Source: Hymenobacter plasmatis (lineage in GTDB: Bacteria; Bacteroidota; Bacteroidia; Cytophagales; Hymenobacteraceae). From it: a DNA stretch of 64,000 bases. The stretch lies in assembly GCF_020711255.1 (NCBI RefSeq), contig NZ_JAJFAW010000010.1:1-64000 (forward strand). Reading direction: 5' to 3'. A model generated the notes under the pieces. That model did not search any database. It saw only the letters and a list, made by a program, of their open reading frames with translations, and was not told the DNA's origin. A program made the translations under genes and the position numbers. Shown here one piece after another: positions 42,961 through 51,256 of the stretch. Each line of letters opens with the position of its first letter. Position 1 is the stretch's first letter.

Positions 42961-43152
42961 TGTCATGCAGAGCGCAGCGAAGCATCTTATCGCCGCAGAA
43001 CGAGTCGTCTAAACGTGATAAGATGCTTCCTTCGTCAGCATGACAGACGATTATTGGCAGCCGATTAGAATTACTATCGTGGTAAAGATGCTTCGCTGCA
43101 CTCTGCATGACAGATGGCGCGGGCAAGATGCCTCGCTGCGCTCGGCATGATG
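42961..43152. repeat. palindromic intergenic repeats, copy C plus two half copies
   Basis: A full hairpin (42961-43046: TGTCATGCAGAGCGCAGCG, AAGCATCTTATC ... GATAAGATGCTTCC, GTCAGCATGACA) is followed by two half units at 43085-43112 and 43124-43151 (AAGATGCTTCGCTGC...TGCATGACA; AAGATGCCTCGCTGC...GGCATGATG). They fill the gap between the ydeI-like and DUF2141 genes. Confidence 0.85.
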
Positions 43153-43198
43153 GGCTACTTTTGGCGTGCTACGGGGCGGCCCTTAGGGCAGGCACCAC

Positions 43199-43636
43199 CT
43201 AATCCTTGAGCACGATACTCACGACTTTCCCCGGCCCTTCTACCGTGAACTTGCACTCGTTGAAATTGGGCGCGGCCACGGTCGGGTGAACGTTGTTCGA
43301 AAATGCGTAGGGCTCGGTGGGGATGCCGATAAAGTTCTTGTCGAGTTTGTCGTTGTTGTTGATGTCCTGCGTGATGGCCACGGCCCAATCACCTTTGGGC
43401 AGCTCAATTGGCAACGTAAACTCCAGCTTGCCATCTGGCTTCACTGCCTTGGAAAACGCCCACTTTCCGCTTTTCAGAAACCCCTCGGGGGTATTGTAGA
43501 AATACAGCTTTACGGTGGAGGTGCTGGACACCAGCGACGATACCACCACCGTTACGGGCTCGGTTTCGACGGGAGGCGTAGCGGCGCCCAAAAAGCTGCT
43601 ACCAATCAACAAGGAGCAAAGCGACAGCACTTTCAT
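43199..43636 (-). CDS. secreted DUF2141 protein
   Basis: A 145-residue protein with a signal peptide from the ATG at 43636 (MKVLSLCSLLIGSSFLGAAT). The mature part is a beta-rich DUF2141 domain, with VKLYFYNTPEGFLKSGKWAF, LPKGDWAVAITQDINNNDKLDKNFIGIPTEPYAFSNN. The Asp/Asn-rich ITQDINNNDKLD stretch is the family hallmark and may bind calcium. Function unknown. It is divergent from the NDH-2 gene. Confidence 0.9.
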   Translation of the reverse strand: MKVLSLCSLLIGSSFLGAATPPVETEPVTVVVSSLVSSTSTVKLYFYNTPEGFLKSGKWAFSKAVKPDGKLEFTLPIELPKGDWAVAITQDINNNDKLDKNFIGIPTEPYAFSNNVHPTVAAPNFNECKFTVEGPGKVVSIVLKD

Positions 43637-43825
43637 AAGCGGGAGGCGTAAGGGGGGAGTAACATTATTAAGTACGGGCCAAACGCCCCGCACGCCGAAA
43701 AGAGTTCGGACCGAGCAGCTTCACCATAGCTTAAGAACGCCAAACGCCCCTCCCTGCTAAAGGCAGGAGTGTCGTTCCTGCCTTTTCTCATCACTTCATC
43801 ACGTCTATTCGCACATATTTACCGC

Positions 43826-45157
43826 ATGGAAGGGTTAACCAAAATAGACGACCTCGGCAAGCCACGCGTGGTGATTGTGGGCGGCGGGTTTGCGGGGCTG
43901 GAGCTGGCCAAGGCGCTGGCCACCGCCCCAGTGCAGGTAGTGCTTATCGACAAGCAGAACTACCACACATTTCAGCCACTGCTGTATCAGGTGGCTACGG
44001 CCGGGCTCGATGCTGATTCGGTGGTCTCGCCATTTCGCAAAATCCTGAGCGAGCAGGAGAACTTCTACTTCCGGCTGGCCGAAGTGCAGGCCGTGGACAC
44101 GGCCGCCAAACTGGTGGAAACCAGCATCGGGCGGGTGCGCTACGACTACCTGGTGATTGCCACCGGGGCCGAGCCCAATTATTTCGGCGATGCCCAGATG
44201 GCGAAGAATGCCATTGACATCAAAAGCGTGGAAGATGCCATTGAGCTGCGCAACACCGTGCTGTCGAATTTTGAGCAGGCCCTGCAGCTCGGCGACATGG
44301 AGCAAATCAACAGCCTGCTCGATTTTGTGATAGTGGGCGGCGGCCCCACCGGCGTGGAGCTGGCCGGCGCCCTGAGCGAGCTGCGCAAGCACGTCTTCCC
44401 CAAGGACTACCGCGAGCTGGATTTCAAGCAGATGGACATTCACCTGGTGCAGAGCGGGCCGGTGCTGCTCAAGGGCATGTCGGCCCAGGCCTCGCAGGAG
44501 GCGCTGGAGTCGCTGCAGAAATTTGGGGTGCAGGTGTGGCTGGAGGCGCGGGTGAAATCCTACGATGGCTTCACGGTCACGCTAAGCACCGGCAAGCAGC
44601 TCATCACGCGCACGCTCATCTGGGCGGCGGGGGTCACGGGGGCGCCGCTCGCGGGCCTGCCCCCGGAGTGCCTGCTGCCCGGCAACCGCTACTGCGTAGA
44701 CGAATACAACAGGATTCTGGGCCACGACCACGTTTTTGCCATCGGCGACATTGCCGCCATGCGCAGCCCGGCTTACCCCGAAGGCCACCCCATGGTGGCG
44801 CAGCCCGCGCTGCAGCAGGGCCGCCTCCTGGGCCAAAATATTGCCCGGCTGCTGGTGGGCAAAGCGCCCCAACCGTTTACGTATGACGACAAAGGCGCCA
44901 TGGCCACCATCGGCCGCAACCACGCGGTGGCCGATGTGATACTATTCGGCAAAGAATACCACTGGGGGGGCTTCCTGGCCTGGCTGGTCTGGAGCTTTAT
45001 CCACATTATTTCCCTGGTGGGCTTCCGCAACCGCCTCTCGGTGTTCTTCACCTGGGGCTGGAACTACGTCACGCAGGACAAAGGCCTGCGCTACATCCTG
45101 GGCAAGACCAGAAAGCCGCTGGTGGAGCAGGAGGTGGTCGAAAAGGCCGTTGTGTAG
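43826..45157 (+). CDS. ndh: type II NADH dehydrogenase (NDH-2)
   Basis: A 443-residue NAD(P)/FAD-dependent oxidoreductase. The FAD-binding GxGxxG is VIVGGGFAGLELAKAL (about residues 15-30), the redox-active region is YHTFQPLLYQVATAGLDAD, and the NADH-binding motif is FVIVGGGPTGVELAGAL (about 169-185). It then has VFAIGDIAAM. The C-terminus has an amphipathic membrane-anchoring part (FLAWLVWSFIHIISLVGFRNRL) typical of NDH-2. It would pass electrons from NADH to menaquinone without pumping protons. The start is the ATG at 43826. Confidence 0.95.
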   Translation: MEGLTKIDDLGKPRVVIVGGGFAGLELAKALATAPVQVVLIDKQNYHTFQPLLYQVATAGLDADSVVSPFRKILSEQENFYFRLAEVQAVDTAAKLVETSIGRVRYDYLVIATGAEPNYFGDAQMAKNAIDIKSVEDAIELRNTVLSNFEQALQLGDMEQINSLLDFVIVGGGPTGVELAGALSELRKHVFPKDYRELDFKQMDIHLVQSGPVLLKGMSAQASQEALESLQKFGVQVWLEARVKSYDGFTVTLSTGKQLITRTLIWAAGVTGAPLAGLPPECLLPGNRYCVDEYNRILGHDHVFAIGDIAAMRSPAYPEGHPMVAQPALQQGRLLGQNIARLLVGKAPQPFTYDDKGAMATIGRNHAVADVILFGKEYHWGGFLAWLVWSFIHIISLVGFRNRLSVFFTWGWNYVTQDKGLRYILGKTRKPLVEQEVVEKAVV

Positions 45158-45397
45158 GCACGTTTTAGCTCAAGCCAGACGCTTGCCGCCAGGGCGCGGC
45201 TTAGGTCAGCTCCACTGCGTCTGGCGGGTTGCCACTCTTGACCTTGGCCGGTACAATGTGAGCGCAATCTGAACAATTAGGAGGCGTTACCGTGTCTCAA
45301 GGAAACTGTTGAGCCCGACGCAACCTTTGCTTTCGGTCGCCGGTCAAAGAACTTGAATACAGCTTCATACTATCGTTATCTACATATTTTCCAGTTT

Positions 45398-45778
45398 ATG
45401 CGCATTCTGCCAGCTCTAAGTTTCGCCCTGCTTTCCCTCACCGTTTTCAGCTGCAAGCACAGCGACTCGGCGGTGCCCTGCTACTCCGGCGTGGTGGTGG
45501 GCGATGCTTGCATGGATGGCATTTTGATTGACGTTGACGCGGCCTCGGCCATTGGCAAACCCACCGGCAACTACACCAACGTTATTGCCGCCGTCAATTT
45601 TGCCGACCTCAGCAACCTGAACAAAGTGGGCCAGCGCGTGTACTTCACCTACCGCAACGACCCCAACCAGCAGACCGCCTCCCGCTTCTGCACCGCCAAC
45701 AGCACCCCGCTGCCGGTGCCCCACTTTGTATTGAGCAACCTCTCGGCTACCAGCTGCGAGGCCGGCGCTTCGCACTAA
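45398..45778 (+). CDS. small lipoprotein of unknown function
   Basis: A 126-residue lipoprotein. From the ATG at 45398 the signal sequence ends in a lipobox TVFSC with the lipidated C19. The mature part contains four more cysteines (PCYSGVVVGDACMDG, RFCTANS, ATSCEAG), enough for two disulfides, and no family I can name. The tail is short and ends CEAGASH. It lies after a 240-bp gap containing a weak GCCAGACGC/GCGTCTGGC hairpin at 45174-45225. Confidence 0.75.
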   Translation: MRILPALSFALLSLTVFSCKHSDSAVPCYSGVVVGDACMDGILIDVDAASAIGKPTGNYTNVIAAVNFADLSNLNKVGQRVYFTYRNDPNQQTASRFCTANSTPLPVPHFVLSNLSATSCEAGASH

Positions 45779-45800
45779 GCCTGATGCATCACTCTGTAAA

Positions 45801-45835
45801 CCACAACGCCCGGCCAAGTTGGTCGGGCGTTGTGG
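45801..45835. terminator. convergent hairpin terminator
   Basis: CCACAACGCCCGGCC pairs with GGTCGGGCGTTGTGG around AAGTT (one G-U pair). It lies between the stops of the small lipoprotein gene and the leftward fusion gene. T-runs are poor, so strength is uncertain. Confidence 0.65.
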
Positions 45836-45856
45836 TGAGTGGCTAGGCCGGCCACA

Positions 45857-48727
45857 TCACAGGCGGATATCAAACGCCAGCGGCTCCACTACCACCTGGC
45901 GCAGCGCGGAGCTGTACACCACCCGCACCCCGGCCTCGATGGGCGTGCGCAGGCGCAGCACATTGAACAGCACCAGTGCATCGACGCCCACATTGCGGTA
46001 ATTCTGCTGCCCGATGGTGCCGCGGATGTCATTTCCCTGCGCCACGTCGCCAAAGAAAGTGGCCCGCAGGCGCTGTACGTAGAGCAGACGGCCCAATTCC
46101 CAATGCGTGAAGGCCAGCGGCAGGCTGTAGTCGGCGCTGGCTACGCGCAGGTGGTTGAAGCTGGTGTAGCCCTCGCCGCGTGGAAACGACACGGCGGGCA
46201 CAAACTGGTACTGCGCCTGGTCCTGCCATTGGTAGCCGGCCCGCAGCCGCAGGGCGTGGTGCTTGGCCAGGCCCGGCAAAAACACGCTGCCCTGCGCCGC
46301 CCACTGCCGGGCCTGCAGCCCGGTACCGAAGGGCGTGGTGCGCCACGTGCCCAGGAACGTGCCGCCCCGCCGCGGGGCCACGTCGCGGGCGCTGCGCTTG
46401 AGCTGATTGGCGTAGCTCACGGTGGTCTGGAGGGCGTTCAGGGGCTGATTTGGGCCGGTTTCGTAGTATTTGCGGGTGGGCAGGTTATAGTCGTATACCT
46501 GCTCGTGCAGGTAGTAGGTGCCCACCGACAGCGCCTGAAAAAACTTGGAGTGCGTGAGGTTGATCGGCAGGCGCAGGCCCGCCGTAAGCCGGGTGTAGCG
46601 CCACTGGTCGCGGACGGTGCTGCCCCGGTAGAGCACGGCGGCATCGCGCCCGCCGTAGGTCACGTCCACGTCCACTACAGGGTAAAGGGCCTGGTAGCTC
46701 ACGGCCCCCACCACGCTGGCGGTGCGCTCCACTTGGTCGTAGCCCACGCCGGCAAACACCTGCGTGGTGTTCAGCAAATCCTGCGACCGGACACCCAGGC
46801 TCACGGCGTTGCCCGTCGGGCTTTGCACCACCCCGTAGCTGAACAGGTTGAACGCATGCCGCAGCGGCGAATACCGCTGCACGCCGTAGCGCGGCGCATC
46901 CGAATTGGGCTGGCTCAACAGGCGCGGTACGAGCTGGCCGGCCGGTTCCTGGGCCGTGAGGGCCTCGGCGTAGGGGCCGACTTTATCGGCTGTGGCGGTG
47001 GGCACCGGCACCCAGGCCGTGGAATCGAGCGGCATTTCGACCACCCGCTCTCCTGTGGCCTGGTAGTCGTGAAAAGCCAGCGAGCGGCCATCAGGCGACA
47101 CCGCGGCGTGATAGGCGCCCAGCGGCCGGGACGTCACCCGGTAGTTCTGGCCGGTGCGCGCGCTCACGGCATACAGGTTGTCGGTGCCCGACTGCGAGGA
47201 ATTGTACAGCACGAAATCGCGCCAGGGCTGCGGGTTGGCCAGGTTCACGTTGGCCACGGGCAGCAGCGCCTTGGTTGTGCCGGCCGCAGGGTCGAGCACC
47301 ACAATGGTTTTGCCGGCGGCGCTCAGCGTCACGGCCACCACGTGGCGGCCATCGGGGTGCCAGCGGGGCTGCTGGTAAAAGTCGTTGGCGGTGTTGGGCA
47401 GGGTTTGGATTTCGGCGCCAGTTTGCGCATCCAGGATGACCAGGGCGTGGTGGTAAGCGGCATCGGTGCGCGTGGCCACCAGGCGCTGCCCATCGGGTGA
47501 GAGGGCCGCGGCGGTATAGCGCGCGCCTTTGCCAATCCGGGTGAGCTGCCCGGTGGCCAGGTTCAGCACCTTCAGCTCCGAGGCGATGCGCTGGCCCCAG
47601 CGGGCATCCTGCTGAAATTCGGGCCACACCACCTTGCCCCCGTTCACCGACAGCATTTCAGGAATATTGAGCTGGCCGGGCACAAACACCCGCCGCTCGG
47701 CTCCGTGCCGGCTCAACAGCACGAGTTGCGGCACGTCGTCGAGGCCCGACTTCAAGGCCAGCACGGTGCTGTCGGTCACGTACTGCGGGTATTGGTAGCG
47801 CGTGAATACTTTCTCCGAAGCATTGGCTATCAGTGCCCGTACCGGCGTGCTAGCAGGTTGGGCGGCCTGCTGCGCCCGCCAGGTCGAGTCAATTTCCGCC
47901 ATAGTGCGGTCGTAGAGCTGCTCTACCCGGAGGCCGGTGCTGTGCCGGATGCCGTCGGAAAACGAGAACGGATAGAACGGGAACCGGTAGTAATGGTCGA
48001 GCACCGACGACCATACGGCCGGGCCGTAGTGCGTTTTCAAATACGACGTCATAAAATAGCCCAACACGTACCAGTTGGGCACATTATCCCGCAGCGAGCC
48101 GTTCACGGCCTTCTGGTAGGAGTAGCGGCGGCCGGCCAGCAGGTTGGCCCGCAGCCCCACGTCGAAACTGGGGATGCGCCCGCGCCCGCTGCGCGTGAGG
48201 GCGGTTTCGGTGCCCACGGCGTCGCCTTCAAAAAACCACTGCGGCACGCCCACGGCCGCCACGCCCAGCGCGCCGTCGCCCAGCAGCGGGCCCAGCACCC
48301 GGCCTATCCCCTGTCGGGCTTTTTCAAACTGGCCCACGTGCCGGTACTCGTGCACGGCCAAGCCGTCGAGCCAGTCCAGCGTGCCCAGGTCGAGGCCCTG
48401 CTGCGGTGTGGTGAAAAATTCCGCGTGCCGGGGCAAAAACGTCACAAAGCCATTGCTGACCGTGGTCTGGTTTTGCAGCACCACGCTGATGGGGCGCGGG
48501 CTCACCCCGAGGGTAGCCACATCGGGGCCATGCAGCTGCTCGAGCCGCGCGGCCGTGCGCTGGGCCGCCGCGTCGATACCGCCCGCATACAGCACCCGGA
48601 AGTGGGGCGTGCGCACCTCCTGCCAGCGCAAGGAAGGCGGATTTTGGCTCAATACAGGAAGGCTTTGGGCTTGAATTCGGCTCAACCCCGACAGGCCCAG
48701 CAGCCCGCCTAGCAACAAACGACGCAT
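45857..48727 (-). CDS. secreted HExxH peptidase-like / beta-propeller / beta-barrel fusion
   Basis: A 956-residue protein. The ATG at 48727 opens a signal peptide (MRRLLLGGLLGLSGLSRIQAQ). Residues about 30-290 look like a gluzincin-type peptidase-MA domain: HEYRH at H126-H130, and WFFEGDA with E167 as the third zinc ligand. Residues about 310-640 contain WD40/TolB-like propeller repeats (ALSPDGQRLVATRTD, PRWHPDGRHVVAVTL, AVSPDGRSLAFHDY). Residues about 660-956 are beta-strand-rich and end AGVRVVYSSALRQVVVEPLAFDIRL, like an outer-membrane barrel. Similar propeller-barrel proteins are seen in Bacteroidetes. A surface or outer-membrane protease role is inferred only. Confidence 0.78.
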   Translation of the reverse strand: MRRLLLGGLLGLSGLSRIQAQSLPVLSQNPPSLRWQEVRTPHFRVLYAGGIDAAAQRTAARLEQLHGPDVATLGVSPRPISVVLQNQTTVSNGFVTFLPRHAEFFTTPQQGLDLGTLDWLDGLAVHEYRHVGQFEKARQGIGRVLGPLLGDGALGVAAVGVPQWFFEGDAVGTETALTRSGRGRIPSFDVGLRANLLAGRRYSYQKAVNGSLRDNVPNWYVLGYFMTSYLKTHYGPAVWSSVLDHYYRFPFYPFSFSDGIRHSTGLRVEQLYDRTMAEIDSTWRAQQAAQPASTPVRALIANASEKVFTRYQYPQYVTDSTVLALKSGLDDVPQLVLLSRHGAERRVFVPGQLNIPEMLSVNGGKVVWPEFQQDARWGQRIASELKVLNLATGQLTRIGKGARYTAAALSPDGQRLVATRTDAAYHHALVILDAQTGAEIQTLPNTANDFYQQPRWHPDGRHVVAVTLSAAGKTIVVLDPAAGTTKALLPVANVNLANPQPWRDFVLYNSSQSGTDNLYAVSARTGQNYRVTSRPLGAYHAAVSPDGRSLAFHDYQATGERVVEMPLDSTAWVPVPTATADKVGPYAEALTAQEPAGQLVPRLLSQPNSDAPRYGVQRYSPLRHAFNLFSYGVVQSPTGNAVSLGVRSQDLLNTTQVFAGVGYDQVERTASVVGAVSYQALYPVVDVDVTYGGRDAAVLYRGSTVRDQWRYTRLTAGLRLPINLTHSKFFQALSVGTYYLHEQVYDYNLPTRKYYETGPNQPLNALQTTVSYANQLKRSARDVAPRRGGTFLGTWRTTPFGTGLQARQWAAQGSVFLPGLAKHHALRLRAGYQWQDQAQYQFVPAVSFPRGEGYTSFNHLRVASADYSLPLAFTHWELGRLLYVQRLRATFFGDVAQGNDIRGTIGQQNYRNVGVDALVLFNVLRLRTPIEAGVRVVYSSALRQVVVEPLAFDIRL

Positions 48728-49111
48728 GAAATTGAAGCTGTCTATGAAATCAGCACTAAAGAACGTCATGCTTCATCTACTGTCCGCTTATCAAAGCATC
48801 TCTACTGTGCAACTAATCCCAATCGCCTGTCTTTAATCGTTTGTCATGCTGACGAAGGAAGCATCTTATCACGTTCGAACGATTCGTTCCGCAGCGATAA
48901 GATGCTTCGCTGCGCTCTGCATGACAAGAGGCGCGGGAGCATGGCAAGCGGCGCGTCAGTACGACAAGAGGCATAGGAGCATGAGGCTCTGCTTTACCCC
49001 TCCTACTCCCAGGTTCCGGCATCGATTGCGCAATTATAGTCAGCTCAACCTGGCGATAATCTTCCAGGATGCGACCAACTTACGGGCCGAAACCATCCTA
49101 ATTCCCATCCT
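48728..49111. other. gene-free divergent region containing repeat copy D
   Basis: About 384 bp between the fusion gene and the rightward Gfo/Idh/MocA gene. It holds repeat copy D and short remnants (ATGACAAGAGGC and similar) repeated near 48922-48985. No gene was found. Confidence 0.6.
48842..48926. repeat. palindromic intergenic repeat, copy D
   Basis: TGTCATGCTGACGAAGGAAGCATCTTATC-like left arm and GATAAGATGCTTCGCTGC...GCATGACA right arm around ACGTTCGAACGATTCGTTC. The loop resembles that of copy B (ACGTTCGGACGAATCGTTC), so both derive from one element. Confidence 0.88.
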
Positions 49112-50449
49112 ATGGAACGCCGCTTATTCACGCAGCTTACCGGCACGGCGCTGGCCGGCTCGCTGCTTACCAACAACGCGCTGGCCTCGGCGCTGGCCCT
49201 GGCCAAAAAGAAACGGGTGGCCATGGTGGGCACCGGCCACCGCGGCCTGGGCATGTGGGGCACGCCCGTACTGGCCGAACACGGCCGCAGCATGGAGTTT
49301 GTGGGCCTCTGCGACATCAACCCCGGCCGCGTGGCCACCGGCAAAAAGATGCTGGGCGTGAGCTGCCCCACCTACACCGACTTCGACAAGATGATGCGGG
49401 AAACCAAGCCCGACGTCCTCATCGTAACCACCGTGGATGCCACCCACAACGAATTCATTGTAAAGGGCATGGAGTACGGGGCCGACATCGTGACCGAGAA
49501 GCCGATGACCACCGACGAGAAGAAGTGCCAGCAGATTCTCGATGCCGAAAAGCGCACCGGCAAGAAGGTAAAAGTGACCTTCAACTACCGCTACTCGCCG
49601 CACCGCCAGAAGCTCTACGAGCTGCTGCGCTCGGGCGTGATTGGCAAAATTGAATCGGCCGATTTCCACTGGTACCTCGACGTGCACCACGGCGCCGACT
49701 ACTTCCGCCGCTGGCACCGCCTGCGCCAAAACAGCGGCTCGCTGCTGGTGCACAAGGCCACCCACCACTTCGACCTGCTGAACTGGTGGCTGGAGTCGGA
49801 CCCGGAGGAGGTGTTTGCCTACGGTCAGCTCAATTTCTACGGCAAGAACAACGCCTTCCGGCACACCAACTGCCGCCCCTGCCCGCACAAAGACAAGTGC
49901 GCTTTCTACTGGGACATGACCAAGGACAAGCGCCTGATGGCCATTTACGCCGACAACGAGAAGTACGACAACTACCACCGCGACGGCTGCGTGTGGCGCG
50001 AAGACATCGACATTTTCGACAAGATGGCCGTGCAAATCAAGTACGCCAACCAGGTGCAGGTCAGCTATTCGCTTACCACCTACTCGCCCTACGAGGGCTA
50101 CCGCATTGCCTTTAACGGCACCAAGGGCCGCCTCGAAGCCTGGATTAAGGAAAAGCAGCCGTGGGAGGAAGAGCCCTTCGACGAAATCCAGCTCACCACC
50201 AGCTTCGGCAAGCGCGAGTTGATTCGCGTTCCCAACAACGAAGAAGGCCACGGCGGCGGCGACGTGCGCCTGCGCAAGCAAATCTTCGCCCCCGATGGCA
50301 ACGACCCCTACCGCCAGGCCGCCGGCACCCGCGACGGGGCCATGGCCTGCCTCATCGGCATCGGCGCCCGCCACAGCATCGACAGCGGCAAGCCCGTTAA
50401 AATCGGAGACTTAACCACAATACAACCTTCGGCCACGCGCGGCGTTTGA
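49112..50449 (+). CDS. Gfo/Idh/MocA oxidoreductase with Tat-type signal
   Basis: A 445-residue oxidoreductase. The N-terminus MERRLFTQLTGTALAG has a twin-arginine-like motif (RRLF) and hydrophobic stretch, so export by Tat with bound cofactor is likely. The Rossmann fold starts RVAMVGTGHRGLGMWG (about residues 35-50), with the conserved EKP in DIVTEKPMTTDE. A cysteine cluster CRPCPHKDKC (about 253-262) followed by a further Cys may bind metal. Such proteins in Bacteroidetes include GH109-like enzymes and sugar dehydrogenases; the substrate is not readable. It is monocistronic. Confidence 0.88.
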   Translation: MERRLFTQLTGTALAGSLLTNNALASALALAKKKRVAMVGTGHRGLGMWGTPVLAEHGRSMEFVGLCDINPGRVATGKKMLGVSCPTYTDFDKMMRETKPDVLIVTTVDATHNEFIVKGMEYGADIVTEKPMTTDEKKCQQILDAEKRTGKKVKVTFNYRYSPHRQKLYELLRSGVIGKIESADFHWYLDVHHGADYFRRWHRLRQNSGSLLVHKATHHFDLLNWWLESDPEEVFAYGQLNFYGKNNAFRHTNCRPCPHKDKCAFYWDMTKDKRLMAIYADNEKYDNYHRDGCVWREDIDIFDKMAVQIKYANQVQVSYSLTTYSPYEGYRIAFNGTKGRLEAWIKEKQPWEEEPFDEIQLTTSFGKRELIRVPNNEEGHGGGDVRLRKQIFAPDGNDPYRQAAGTRDGAMACLIGIGARHSIDSGKPVKIGDLTTIQPSATRGV

Positions 50450-50521
50450 ACTTTCTCAGGGGGACGGCGTTTGGGCATCAAAGATAATTGATGTACCAAC
50501 ATTTCATGTAGCAACATTTGT

Positions 50522-50529
50522 TATCTTTG
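50522..50529 (+). promoter_or_regulatory. -7 box upstream of the YceI gene
   Basis: TATCTTTG matches TAnnTTTG and lies 33 bp before the ATG, a normal leader. The upstream region has CAACATTT twice (50497 and 50512) but no TTG at 19 bp. Confidence 0.55.
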
Positions 50530-50562
50530 CCTTCAACATTCACCTTTTCAATCTTCACCCCC

Positions 50563-51126
50563 ATGTCCGAGACCGCAACCTCCACCGCCACCAAATGGGT
50601 ACTCGACCCCACCCATTCCGAAGTGCAGTTCAAAATCAAGCACTTGGTTATTTCCACCGTCACGGGTTCGTTCAAAACCTTCCAGGGCTCGATGCAGACC
50701 GAAGGCGACTCGTTTGAAAACGCCAAAATTGAGTTCTCGCTCGACGTGGCCAGCGTGGATACCAACCAGGAGCAGCGCGATGCCCACCTGAAGAGCGACG
50801 AATTCTTCGACGCGACTAAGTTCCCACACATCAAGTTCGAGTCGACTTCATTTGTGAAAGAAAGCGGCGACACCTACAAGCTCACCGGCAACCTCACGAT
50901 GAAAGACGTGACCAAGCCCGTAACCCTGGAGGCCGAATACGGCGGCGAAGCCGTCGATTTCTACGGCAACCACAAGGCAGGTTTCGAGGTATCCGGCAAA
51001 ATCAACCGCAAAGAGTTCGGCCTGACCTGGGGCGCTGTGACCGAAGCCGGCTCCATCGTGCTCGGCGACGACGTGAAGCTGATTATCAACGTACAGTTCG
51101 TGAAGCAGGCACAAGCCGCTGCTTAA
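50563..51126 (+). CDS. YceI-family lipid-binding protein
   Basis: A 187-residue YceI protein. The lipocalin-like barrel shows WVLDPTHSEVQFKIKHLVISTVTGSF near the start, DAHLKSDEFFDATKFPHIKFEST near 83-105 and LTGNLTMKDVTKPVTLEAEYGG near 113-135. YceI proteins bind polyisoprenoids or other amphiphiles. There is no signal peptide, so this copy seems cytosolic. The ATG at 50563 was chosen over an upstream TTG because it starts the family domain. It ends at a strong terminator. Confidence 0.93.
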   Translation: MSETATSTATKWVLDPTHSEVQFKIKHLVISTVTGSFKTFQGSMQTEGDSFENAKIEFSLDVASVDTNQEQRDAHLKSDEFFDATKFPHIKFESTSFVKESGDTYKLTGNLTMKDVTKPVTLEAEYGGEAVDFYGNHKAGFEVSGKINRKEFGLTWGAVTEAGSIVLGDDVKLIINVQFVKQAQAAA

Positions 51127-51142
51127 TTCGCGATGCCATTAC

Positions 51143-51186
51143 GCCAAAGCGGCTGCTTCTTCCGAAGCAGCTGCTTTGGCTTTTTT
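51143..51186 (+). terminator. rho-independent terminator of the YceI gene
   Basis: GCCAAAGCGGCTGCTTC pairs with GAAGCAGCTGCTTTGGC (one mismatch) around TTCC, followed by TTTTTT. Confidence 0.92.
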
Positions 51187-51256
51187 GCGCCCCGGCATTA
51201 TGCTGAGCGCAAGCAAGTTTCCAGCTCAATAATGAATCGGGCGCGCGCCACCCGGC

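Noticed and set aside
45839..47500. 553-codon rightward frame opposite the peptidase-propeller fusion
   Set aside because: Shadow frame without motifs; the leftward frame holds HExxH and propeller repeats.
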